The notes below the pieces were generated by a model. It saw nothing but the letters and a program-made list of their open reading frames with translations, ran no database searches and was not told the origin of the DNA. A DNA stretch of 11,630 nt from Synechococcales cyanobacterium 340R_concoct_173_sub (GTDB lineage Bacteria; Cyanobacteriota; Cyanobacteriia; Leptolyngbyales; Leptolyngbyaceae), in NCBI GenBank assembly GCA_025354065.1, contig JANXNM010000049.1, forward strand, positions 1 through 11,630, given 5' to 3'. The position numbers and the translations under genes are program-made. Below are positions 1 to 6,948 of the stretch, in pieces; the first letter of the stretch is position 1, and the number at the start of each line of letters is the position of its first letter.

Positions 1-2007
1 GATCGACCAATACGGGAATCGCATTTCGTCCTTCCGTACCCATAAGTCCGATCGTTTTAATCACCTCTTGGCGAATTTGCCATTCTGGCGCATGAATTTC
101 ACGAACTAATGCAGGTAATACCGATTGCGCTGCTGCACCGAGATCACCTAATTCTCGTATTGCCCGTAACTTAGTCTCCAAAATACCATTGCTCAGTTTT
201 GGAACAAGCCGTGCAAGCCATTGATCAATTTGATTACGACGCAGCATTTCCGTACTCAATCCGACCCGCTGGCCCAATTCATTCAGAACATTCTCTGGAA
301 TAATCCATTTCCACACCTCGGCTCAAGCAACAATCCCGTATTGCTAATAGAAATCCATGAATACCTTCCGGCGCACCTAGCATCGCATCGGCTTGAATCA
401 TGAAATTCTTCCAAAGGTAAGTTTCATTACCATTCAGTCAACAACGTATCGCGTTTGACGGGAGCCGGACGGAAGGTATATTTCAGACATTCCCAAGCCG
501 TCACTTTTGCATCTTGATGAACAGTGGGATTGTCCGGTTCATTTGGATTATGATCACGATTTAATTCATTCAAATAGCTCAGCATCAAATCAGGAATATT
601 GTCCGGCAGATGGGTATCGGTAATACCAGATTTGTGTGCAATGATCTGCTCGGCATAAAGCTTGGCTAGCAATACTGTGACATTGTGCTGACCGACCATC
701 TTAGAGAGTTGGCTACAGGTATCGAAATATTCTGAATCGGCGAATATATCGCGTTTGTTGCATTGGGTTAAATAGGCTTCTAAAAATGACGACAATCGAT
801 TCCCTTCAATTCGCATTGGACGCATTAATGTTTTGGGAACATTGTCGAGATTTTCTTTAACACGAGAGGTAACAATCAAGGCATTGGCGGGAAAATCTGG
901 ATGTCCAGGACGAATCTCCCGTCTTGTAGCATCGCTGAGTTCAGACATTCGATCGACAATAACTAAAACTCGTCCGATCGACAATAACTAAAACTCGTCG
1001 TTGACGTAATAGTTTTTCAATAAAGTCATCACTTAAAGGCTCAGCAGAATCAACTAACGCTTGAAGTTGACCACGAATGGCTTCGCGAAATGGGTCTTTG
1101 CCTTCATTTACTTTGAAATCAAGTTCTTGTTCAATTAAAACTGGAATCATCCGATGACGGCATAGACGTTTGGTCCGATCGTCCGACATAGACCATTGTG
1201 CTAATTGACAAGCCAAACTGGTTTTACCAATCCCCCCTTCATCCCAAATTAGAATACATTGTCGTCCATCCAAAAAGGTGGCTTAAATGTCTTGACTACT
1301 AATTTCAGCGATAGTATTGCCTTGTAATACGACAGGAATGGGAATGTATACCCACCGATCGTTGACAGTACTTTTATTCGCAAATGCGTCATGGGCAATG
1401 GTGAGTTGCCGATCGACCCAGGCATCTAGAACTCGAGGATGGTAATGTAACCAGCCTAAAAACATGACAAATCGCAAGGGTACTTTAACGGTATTCCCCA
1501 ACGGCGTAGGCAATTCAAAGTCAGTGTAGGGCTTTAGAAGATCATTTACTTTTAATAGCCATAATGGTTTGAGTAGTAGGACTAAAAGCCAGAAGCTAGG
1601 AGTCACTAGAATGTACAATGCAATTAATGCAAAGATTAGATTTTCTTTACTCCATTCAGTTATTTGATTTAAATAACGATTGGCTTTAGCGGCTTTGATG
1701 ACTACGATCGATCGGCGTAAAGAATTCCGAACTTCTTGAGTAGTATTGCTCTTTGGATCTTTCCAATGGCGATGAGGGCATTAATGCGTTGCTGAAGCGG
1801 TAATTTTTGGTTCTGGACGGTGTTAACAAGGAGTTCGAGTGCGCTGGCATTAGGGGCGATTGCAATGCTGTTGGGGTGAAAGATTGCGGGCGATGAACTC
1901 AGCTCAAGCGTTTGGCCTAGAGCGGTGACGGCAAAGACTGCACTCAGGCCAAACAGTGCCAAGGGCAGTAAGCCAAACCGACGGAACCGAAAATTCGATG
2001 ACGACAT
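1..2007 (-). pseudogene. Decayed membrane-anchored STAND/NACHT-like NTPase with HEAT repeats (partial, multiple lesions)
   Basis: Five consecutive minus-strand reading frames join into one protein. 2007-1702 starts MSSSNFRFRR with a hydrophobic signal/TM segment (FGLLPLALFGLSAVFAVTAL). After a frameshift near 1756, the next frame carries a long hydrophobic stretch (ALIALYILV...LLVLLLKPLWLL, about 1635-1545) and runs to a TAA at 1283-1285. The same frame resumes with a P-loop (ILIWDEGGIGKTSLACQLA), then reaches hhhhD (VLVIVD, Walker B), where a 25-bp tandem duplication (950-999) shifts frame. The rest of the NTPase (SELSDATRREIRPGHPDFP..., NALIVTSR) runs to a stop at 427-429. A third frame (NGNETYLWKNFMIQADAMLGAPEG) covers about 436-330, and a fourth (EVWKWIIPENVLNELG, then two HEAT-like repeats KLRAIRELGDLG and RQEVIKTIGLMG) runs from 322 past base 1. 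STAND NTPases with repeats are typically sensors in signalling or defence; that role is inference here. The long stop-free stretches between lesions suggest recent inactivation. Confidence 0.88.
950..999. repeat. 25-bp perfect tandem duplication inside the NTPase pseudogene
   Basis: Bases 950-974 and 975-999 are identical and directly adjacent; each unit begins cgatcgacaata and ends aaactcgtc. Because 25 is not a multiple of three, the second copy shifts the minus-strand frame. With one copy removed, the protein reads RQRRVLVIVDRMSELSDATRRE without interruption, and the Walker B strand occurs once. In the present sequence VLVIVD is encoded twice, in two different frames. Confidence 0.95.
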
Positions 2008-2268
2008 AATGCCTAGAAGTGGGGGTAGATGTTCCTAGTTAGACTTTAGAATGCCTACCATTGCATCGCCATACCATCATAGGCAACCTAAAATTTTCCT
2101 CACAACGTAAAATTAGGATGATTTATGGGGGTTCTAAATCGATCGATTAGTATGATCGTTGTCTTAATTAGGACTTAAATTGAGTACTTCCCTTGTCTAA
2201 ATTGATCTACCCTATGCGTAATTACAAGTTCTTAACTATGGTTTACGATCTAGAAATTCTTATAACCT
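2008..2268. other. Divergent intergenic region, no defined element
   Basis: This 261-base AT-rich gap separates the divergent NTPase pseudogene and the DUF937 gene and should hold both promoters. I see no convincing -35/-10 pair, hairpin or long repeat. A TATAAC at 2261-2266 is too close to the DUF937 start to be an ordinary -10 unless the transcript is nearly leaderless. Confidence 0.4.
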
Positions 2269-2277
2269 GTGATTCCC

Positions 2278-2799
2278 ATGAGTCTTTTTGATCAAATTCT
2301 CGGTGCAGTTAACAATCCTGGCCAACAGGGTTCCATGGATCAACTCGGTAGCTTAGTTAACATGGCGCAGCAAGTCAGCGGTCAACATGGTATGGATCCG
2401 GCCATGACTCAAAGAGTGATGTCGATGTTGGGCGGTACGATTCAATCTGGACTGCAAAATCATCAGGACGCTAATGGTCTCAATGCCACACAAGATCTCG
2501 TGCAACAACTCGGTTCGTCAGCCACAGCCAACCCCAACGCGATCGCATCCTTAATTCCAATGGATATCCAACAACAAGTCTGTGGGGCAATCGCTCAGCA
2601 AACAGGTCTAAGTGCAGGAATGGTTCAAGGCATGTTGCCAAGCCTGATTCCCATTGCCATGAAGATGCTCCAAGGCGGCGCGGTTCAAGGCGGCAGTAGT
2701 AATCCGTTGTTAAATATGTTCTTGGACAAAAACCAGGACGGAAATCTAGACATGGGTGATGCTATGGGTCTAGCGATGCAATTCGTGCAAAATCGCTAA
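2278..2799 (+). CDS. DUF937 (YidB-like) protein with C-terminal EF-hand-like loop
   Basis: This 173-residue protein starts MSLFDQILGAVNNPGQQGSMDQLGSLV, the usual opening of cyanobacterial DUF937 proteins. The family is small and helical, rich in Gln, Gly and Met, and its biochemical role is not established. The ATG at 2278 is chosen over the in-frame GTG at 2269, which would only add three residues before this conserved start; neither has a clear Shine-Dalgarno. Near the C-terminus, residues about 150-161 (DKNQDGNLDMGD) place D, N, D, N, D and D at positions 1, 3, 5, 7, 9 and 12, the pattern of an EF-hand or dockerin calcium loop; calcium binding is inference. There is no signal peptide or membrane segment, so it is probably cytoplasmic. 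It is monocistronic, divergent from the upstream pseudogene and convergent with the rbp gene, with a shared hairpin downstream. Confidence 0.85.
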   Translation: MSLFDQILGAVNNPGQQGSMDQLGSLVNMAQQVSGQHGMDPAMTQRVMSMLGGTIQSGLQNHQDANGLNATQDLVQQLGSSATANPNAIASLIPMDIQQQVCGAIAQQTGLSAGMVQGMLPSLIPIAMKMLQGGAVQGGSSNPLLNMFLDKNQDGNLDMGDAMGLAMQFVQNR

Positions 2800-2841
2800 C
2801 CGATCGTCCCTCGTATAGTTCACAGATTATATATCCACACT

Positions 2842-2883
2842 AAAACCTGAGACAAACCGCCATATAACCTAGTCTCAGGTTTT
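2842..2883. terminator. Bidirectional hairpin terminator between convergent genes
   Basis: A perfect 12-bp inverted repeat: aaaacctgagac at 2842-2853 and gtctcaggtttt at 2872-2883, with an 18-base loop. The arms start with A4 and end with T4, so the stem has a U-tract on either transcript. It lies 42 bases after the DUF937 stop and 87 bases after the rbp stop, as expected for a terminator serving both. Confidence 0.75.
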
Positions 2884-2970
2884 CCATCAACGCTCATCAA
2901 TACGTGTTTTCCACGCATCAAAACAGTGGAAGATCTCCCGTAGCGATATGAATTAGCTTAGGGACTGACT

Positions 2971-3222
2971 CTAACGAGGATCCTTGGGCTTTGCTTTGTT
3001 AACCTTGAGCAAGCGGCCCATCCACTCTGCTCCATCTAGCTTTTCGATCGCTAGATCTTCCTCTGCCTCCGTATCAAGATCCACGAATGCGAACCCGCGT
3101 TTTTTGCCAGTTTCCCGGTCCATGGGTAAGCTGACACGTTTCACAACGCCATACTCACCAAATGCTTCACGGACATCCTCTTCGGTCGCCTGGAAGGACA
3201 AATTGCCGACGTAAATAGCCAC
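2971..3222 (-). CDS. rbp: Single-RRM RNA-binding protein (cyanobacterial Rbp family)
   Basis: This 83-residue protein is essentially one RNA recognition motif. RNP2 is IYVGNL at residues 3-8 and RNP1 is RGFAFVDL at residues 42-49, with the aromatic residues Y4, F44 and F46 that stack on RNA. Cyanobacterial Rbp proteins bind RNA; some members are cold-induced and others have been linked to mRNA localisation. This one stops at KAKPKDPR directly after the RRM and lacks the Gly-rich tail of the cold-inducible type, so it belongs with the tailless type, though which paralogue is uncertain. The start is a GTG (3220-3222), supported by a good upstream Shine-Dalgarno and by the conserved xIYVGNLS opening. 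It is divergent from pstS, with a 385-base gap that holds its own promoter candidate and a 20-bp tandem repeat. Confidence 0.93.
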   Translation of the reverse strand: MAIYVGNLSFQATEEDVREAFGEYGVVKRVSLPMDRETGKKRGFAFVDLDTEAEEDLAIEKLDGAEWMGRLLKVNKAKPKDPR

Positions 3223-3226
3223 AGTG

Positions 3227-3232
3227 CTCTCC
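3227..3232 (-). promoter_or_regulatory. Ribosome binding site of rbp
   Basis: On the minus strand GGAGAG lies four bases before the GTG (the GGAG core is six bases away). This is the clearest Shine-Dalgarno in the window and supports GTG at 3220-3222 as the rbp start. Confidence 0.7.
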
Positions 3233-3302
3233 GTATCCTATTGAAATCTGAATAATCAACAAGAAACGATAATTTCCTTAATCGCCTGCATGTTTGCAAA
3301 CC

Positions 3303-3308
3303 ATTATA
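3303..3308 (-). promoter_or_regulatory. Candidate -10 element of the rbp promoter
   Basis: The minus strand reads a perfect TATAAT (plus-strand attata at 3303-3308). Transcription would begin near 3295, giving a leader of about 70 bases before rbp. No good -35 sits 16-18 bases upstream; TTGTTG/TTGTGC is further away at about 20 bases. The 20-bp tandem repeat at 3339-3378 lies just upstream and could be an activator or repressor site. Confidence 0.45.
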
Positions 3309-3338
3309 GCGAATTATTTTCATCAGGGGCACAACAAA

Positions 3339-3378
3339 CTATAGAAAGAGGTAACTATCTATAGAAAGAGGCAACTAT
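3339..3378. repeat. Two adjacent 20-bp direct repeats upstream of rbp
   Basis: 3339-3358 and 3359-3378 are head-to-tail copies of ctatagaaagaggYaactat, differing only at one base (t/c). They lie in the rbp-pstS intergenic region, about 45-85 bases upstream of the predicted rbp transcription start and 230 bases before the pstS start. The region 3379-3510 between them and the Pho-box array shows no further structure I can support. Confidence 0.85.
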
Positions 3379-3510
3379 TTGTTCAGAGATTCTGTCTAGA
3401 GAGCTTGCAAATGTCTAGTTGAAGCCTTCAAACTTGGGCGACGATCGCTCCTCGGGGTAACGATTGGTCGAACTCACTTTCAAAGTACAGATAAGAAATC
3501 CCGTTTTGTG

Positions 3511-3562
3511 GAAACCCTATTCTTTCCAACAGGTTATTCTTTCCTTAACCTATTCTTTAGAA
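3511..3562 (+). promoter_or_regulatory. Pho-box-like array upstream of pstS
   Basis: Cyanobacterial SphR/PhoB sites are 8-bp direct repeats, roughly PyTTAAPyPyT, spaced by 3 bases. Here CTTAACCT at 3544-3551 matches perfectly. In the same 11-bp register lie gttattct (3533-3540) and ctttagaa (3555-3562), with weaker ctttccaa (3522-3529) and gaaaccct (3511-3518). The octamer TATTCTTT also occurs three times (3518, 3535 and 3551) in this stretch. Placement directly before the phosphate-binding protein gene fits induction by phosphate starvation. Confidence 0.6.
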
Positions 3563-3582
3563 TAGTCAGGTAAGTTTGTTTG

Positions 3583-3588
3583 TAATAT
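3583..3588 (+). promoter_or_regulatory. Candidate -10 element of pstS
   Basis: TAATAT at 3583-3588 lies 20 bases after the last Pho-box repeat and would give a very short leader. TAGAAT at 3558-3563 is an alternative -10 that overlaps the last repeat and leaves a leader of about 40 bases. No -35 is needed in PhoB-type promoters. The sequence does not decide between the two. Confidence 0.35.
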
Positions 3589-3607
3589 TCGATACCGAAA
3601 ATATTCT

Positions 3608-4732
3608 ATGACTTTATCTTCTCGCTTGTTTCAATCCTTGACTGCCCCTAAGGGATTGCTTTCCATCCTTCCCATTGGTATGGCGTTGGGCTTGGCGGCT
3701 TGTTCTCCCCAAACTCCCACAGCGGCTCCCGGTGCAGCGAAGCCTGATGCAACAACATCGTCAGCTCCAGCGATGAGCGGTGGTGCAACTGTGGCGCTCT
3801 CGGGTGCTGGTGCGACGGCTCCTAATCCGCTGTACCAAGCTTGGTTTGCGGCTTACAATAAAAAAAATCCTAACGTCCAAATCAGCTATCAATCTGTCGG
3901 TAGTGGGGCAGGTGTGAAGCAGTTCTTAGCCCAAACCGTGGACTTTGGTGCAACGGACTCGCCCCTGAAGCCTGAAGAACGTGAAAAATATCCAGCCGCA
4001 GCGGGTAAGCCCATTCAAGTGCCATCGACGGGCTTGTTTGTGGTATTTGCCTACAATCTTGATGGCGTGAAAGACCTTAAGCTGTCCCGCGAAGTCTATT
4101 GCGGCATCGTTGATGGTTCCATTAAGAAGTGGAATGACGAAAAAATTAAGAAAGACAATGCTGGCGTAACGCTGCCTGACACGGATGTCACATTTGTCCA
4201 CCGATCGGACGGAAGCGGCACCACGTCAATCTTTACTAAACACCTCACTAAGGCTTGCCCCAACTGGAAAGCAGGTTCTGACAAGTCCGTGGAATGGCCA
4301 ACTGGAACGGGTGCAAAAGGCAATGAAGGCGTAACTGCTGCCCTTCAACAAACTAAGGGCGCGATCGGTTATACCGAGTATTCCTTTGCCAAGAGCGGAA
4401 ACTTGATGATGGCGGCCTTGCAAAACAAAGCGGGTGATTTCGTTGTTCCTACTCCCGATAGTGCAGCGAAAGCATTGTCCGGCGTGACGATCCCCGAAGA
4501 CTTTGCGCTCTCCGTTCCCGATCCTGAAGGAAAAGGAGCTTATCCTATTGTTAGCTTGACCTGGTTGCTGTTCTACGGTACTCCGAAAGACGCGTCTAAA
4601 GGCGATGCTTTGAAGAGTTTCACCAAGTGGGCTTTGTCGGCTGAAGGTAAAACTTTCGTAACTGACTTGGGCTATATTCCATTGCCTGAAGATGTGGTCA
4701 CTAAGGTTACAGCCGCATTGGACGCTAAATAG
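3608..4732 (+). CDS. pstS: Phosphate ABC transporter substrate-binding protein PstS (lipoprotein)
   Basis: This 374-residue protein captures periplasmic phosphate and delivers it to the PstCA channel. The N-terminus has a lipoprotein signal: a hydrophobic segment (LLSILPIGMALGLAAC) with lipobox LAAC and the lipidated Cys at residue 32, followed by an Ala/Pro/Thr/Ser-rich linker to about residue 60. The binding domain shows the PstS hallmarks: SGAGATAP (65-72), SVGSGAG (96-102), DFGATDSPL (112-120) and HRSDGSGTTS (198-207), which supply the Ser, Asp, Arg and Thr ligands for phosphate, and GAIGYTEYSFA further on. Length and motifs are normal for an intact cyanobacterial PstS. No Shine-Dalgarno precedes the ATG; the start is supported by the signal peptide. 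It is the first gene of the pst cluster, behind a Pho-box-like array, and a 289-base gap separates it from pstC. Confidence 0.97.
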   Translation: MTLSSRLFQSLTAPKGLLSILPIGMALGLAACSPQTPTAAPGAAKPDATTSSAPAMSGGATVALSGAGATAPNPLYQAWFAAYNKKNPNVQISYQSVGSGAGVKQFLAQTVDFGATDSPLKPEEREKYPAAAGKPIQVPSTGLFVVFAYNLDGVKDLKLSREVYCGIVDGSIKKWNDEKIKKDNAGVTLPDTDVTFVHRSDGSGTTSIFTKHLTKACPNWKAGSDKSVEWPTGTGAKGNEGVTAALQQTKGAIGYTEYSFAKSGNLMMAALQNKAGDFVVPTPDSAAKALSGVTIPEDFALSVPDPEGKGAYPIVSLTWLLFYGTPKDASKGDALKSFTKWALSAEGKTFVTDLGYIPLPEDVVTKVTAALDAK

Positions 4733-5021
4733 TTGTCGGGCCTATCTCAGTTCTAAGACTATGATTTAGGCCACCTATTCAGGTAATCAGAAATGAGGTA
4801 ATCAGAAAATCGATGGATTTGGTGAATTGAAATTTATATTCTTCTGATTCTTCGGTTTTCTATTATCGCCCTGCGTAATTCATCTTGTATGGGTCATCTC
4901 ATTTCCTCTAGGGTCTGATATTTTTTACAATAGTTTTTTAAGATAGTTTGTATTCACTTTTTTGTTTACTTTTAATGCTTTAGTTAATCTTTGATCGTAA
5001 ATCTCTCTGAGAAATCCAATT
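4733..5021 (+). other. pstS-pstC intergenic region with short direct repeat
   Basis: This 289-base AT-rich gap is long for an operon. It begins with a weak 6-bp inverted repeat (ggccta 4739-4744, taggcc 4767-4772) that may reduce read-through, so binding protein would be made in excess over the permease. A 13-base direct repeat aggtaatcagaaa lies at 4781-4793 and 4796-4808. Near pstC, GTTAATCT at 4983-4990 resembles one Pho-box half but lacks good neighbours. A TACAAT at 4926-4931 could be a -10. None of these is firm. Confidence 0.4.
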
Positions 5022-5975
5022 ATGGTTGTTTCGCCAAATCAAAAAAATGAACCGATGCAGCGGGATCGATCGCCCCTTGCGCGAAATCTGGACACCGCAT
5101 TTGTCTGGTTGACGGGCGGGTTTGCTAGCTTGATTGCTCTCTTATTGATTACCATTGCAATTCGGGTTGGAATCGATGCAAGCCCAGCCATAGCAAAGTT
5201 TGGATTGGGCTTTTTGGTTGAAAGCCGTTGGGATCCAGTTAAAGAAGTTTATTCAGCTTTCCCCCAAATCTATGGAACGATCGTCAGCTCATTCCTAGCC
5301 TTGCTGCTGGCCGTTCCAGTGGGGATTGGGGTTGCTATCTTTCTCAGCGAAGATTTTATTCCAGAGAAAATTCAGCGTCCTGTTGTTTTCTTGGTTGAAC
5401 TTCTTGCGGCAATTCCAAGTGTTGTCTATGGACTGTGGGGAATTTTTGTATTGATACCAATTCTGCGAGACATGGGAAAAGGTGTATATCAATCGTTCGG
5501 GTGGCTACCGTTTTTCTCGACCTCGCCATCTGGACCTGGAATGTATGTTGCGGGAATCATTCTAGCCATTATGATTTTACCAATCATCACCGCCATCTCT
5601 CGGGATGCTCTGGTTGCTGTCCCGATCGAACTCCGACAAGCTTCCTATGGTTTGGGAGCAACGCGGTGGGAAACAATTTTTAAAATTATTCTACCTGCTG
5701 CATTCTCTGGGGTGGTCGGGGGAGTTATGTTGGCGCTAGGGCGTGCCATGGGTGAAACGATGGCCGTGACGATGGTGATTGGAAATGCGAATAAAGCAAA
5801 CATATCCATATTTGACCAAGGTTCTACGGTGTCGTCGCTTTTGGCTAACCAGTTTGCTGAAGCCAGCGGACTTCAAGTGTCGTCGCTGATGTATGCCGCG
5901 ATCGTTTTGTTTGCGTTGACCTTGGTGGTGAATATTCTCGCTCAAGTTGTTGTGCAGCGTGTCAATCGGATCTAG
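5022..5975 (+). CDS. pstC: Phosphate ABC transporter permease PstC
   Basis: One of the two membrane subunits that form the phosphate channel. It has 317 residues with a hydrophilic N-terminus, a first membrane helix at about residues 28-50 and five further hydrophobic segments, as in PstC. The cytoplasmic EAA loop that contacts the ATPase is clear: SRDALVAVPIELRQASYGLGATRWETIFKIILPAA (written in parts: SRDALVAVPIELRQA, then SYGLGATRWETIF). LGRAMGETMAVTMVIGN after it is typical of PstC. ATG 5022 is used; a Met at residue 12 (5055) is an alternative, and the Shine-Dalgarno is weak for either. It is followed by pstA after 21 bases, so the two permease genes are almost certainly co-transcribed. 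Confidence 0.96.
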   Translation: MVVSPNQKNEPMQRDRSPLARNLDTAFVWLTGGFASLIALLLITIAIRVGIDASPAIAKFGLGFLVESRWDPVKEVYSAFPQIYGTIVSSFLALLLAVPVGIGVAIFLSEDFIPEKIQRPVVFLVELLAAIPSVVYGLWGIFVLIPILRDMGKGVYQSFGWLPFFSTSPSGPGMYVAGIILAIMILPIITAISRDALVAVPIELRQASYGLGATRWETIFKIILPAAFSGVVGGVMLALGRAMGETMAVTMVIGNANKANISIFDQGSTVSSLLANQFAEASGLQVSSLMYAAIVLFALTLVVNILAQVVVQRVNRI

Positions 5976-5996
5976 TCCTACCCGAACTCAATTTTT

Positions 5997-6896
5997 ATGA
6001 ATTCAACTTCTTTCCCAACGCCTGAAGATAGTTCCAATCAAGGTTTAATCAATCGCCTAAAACGACAACCTTCATCGCCGCGCACGTTGTTTAACACCGT
6101 TATGTCGGTCATCGTATTTGTCTGTGCTGCGATCGCCATTGTGCCTTTGGTCGCAGTATTGTGGTATGTCCTTGAAAAAGGTGGATCTCGGCTCAGCTTA
6201 GAGCTATTCACCCAGCTTCCCCCGCCGCCTAATATTATTGGAGGTGGATTTGGGAATGCCTTCATCGGAACCTTAATGACCGTGGGAATTGGCAGCACGA
6301 TCGCCATTCCTTGCGGTATTTTGGCTGCTATTTTCCTATCAGAATTCGCCGCTGGAACCCGTCTTGCGAATTGGATTGGCTTCTTGACCAATGTCTTGAG
6401 CGGCGTACCATCTATTGTGGTTGGGGTATTCGCCTATTCCGTGGTGGTTATCACGATGGGTACCTTTTCTGCGATCGCTGGGGGATTTGCTCTGGCCGTC
6501 TTGATGCTGCCCATCATCGTTCGGACTGCTACGGAAAGTCTGGCCCTTGTTCCTCAGGAAGCTCGTCAAGCGGCAGTAGGATTGGGTGCGACTCGGTTTC
6601 AGACGGTCGCGAGAGTGGTATTGCCCGCCGCCTTGCCGCCGATTTTAACTGGGGTCATGTTGGCAGTGGCTCGGGCTTCGGGCGAGACGGCTCCCCTTAT
6701 CTTTACGGCGCTGTTTAATAATTTTTGGCCAAAAGGCGTTTCAGAACCGATCGCAACGCTGTCTGTTTTGGTCTTCAACTTCGCCACGACACCTTATAAA
6801 AATCAACAGGAACTGGCAGCCGCTGGGTCGCTAATTCTAGTGTTGATGGTGACGATCGCAAGTATTGGATCTCGTTTGATTGTGAAGCGCAAATAG
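5997..6896 (+). CDS. pstA: Phosphate ABC transporter permease PstA
   Basis: The partner channel subunit of PstC, with 299 residues. After a polar N-terminus of about 30 residues come six hydrophobic segments, starting with VMSVIVFVCAAIAIVPLVAV. The EAA loop reads TESLALVPQEARQAAVGLGA followed by TRFQTVARVVLPAALP, and VARASGETAPLIFTALF after it is the PstA signature. It starts 21 bases after the pstC stop without a recognisable Shine-Dalgarno, consistent with translational coupling or weak initiation. Its stop codon lies inside a strong hairpin (6891-6926) that separates it from pstB. Confidence 0.96.
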   Translation: MNSTSFPTPEDSSNQGLINRLKRQPSSPRTLFNTVMSVIVFVCAAIAIVPLVAVLWYVLEKGGSRLSLELFTQLPPPPNIIGGGFGNAFIGTLMTVGIGSTIAIPCGILAAIFLSEFAAGTRLANWIGFLTNVLSGVPSIVVGVFAYSVVVITMGTFSAIAGGFALAVLMLPIIVRTATESLALVPQEARQAAVGLGATRFQTVARVVLPAALPPILTGVMLAVARASGETAPLIFTALFNNFWPKGVSEPIATLSVLVFNFATTPYKNQQELAAAGSLILVLMVTIASIGSRLIVKRK

Positions 6897-6926
6897 ACTA
6901 GTTTCCCAATAGAAATTAGTCTATTT
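6891..6926 (+). terminator. Hairpin across the pstA stop codon (terminator or processing site)
   Basis: Arms 6891-6905 (aaatagactagtttc) and 6912-6926 (gaaattagtctattt) pair over 15 bases with one G-U wobble and a 6-base loop, ccaata. The pstA TAG (6894-6896) is in the left arm. The right arm ends in TTT, with tcatttt shortly after. It could partly end the pstS-C-A message or protect its 3' end, with pstB expressed by read-through or from its own promoter. Confidence 0.7.
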
Positions 6927-6948
6927 GTCATTTTAAGCTTATTACTCT

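Noticed and set aside
221..403. Open frame of 60 codons on the plus strand
   Set aside because: It lies antisense to the HEAT-repeat end of the NTPase pseudogene and resembles no family; the minus-strand reading explains the sequence.
3141..3332. Minus-strand open frame overlapping the rbp start and leader
   Set aside because: It overlaps rbp in another frame, crosses the predicted rbp promoter and has no recognisable content.
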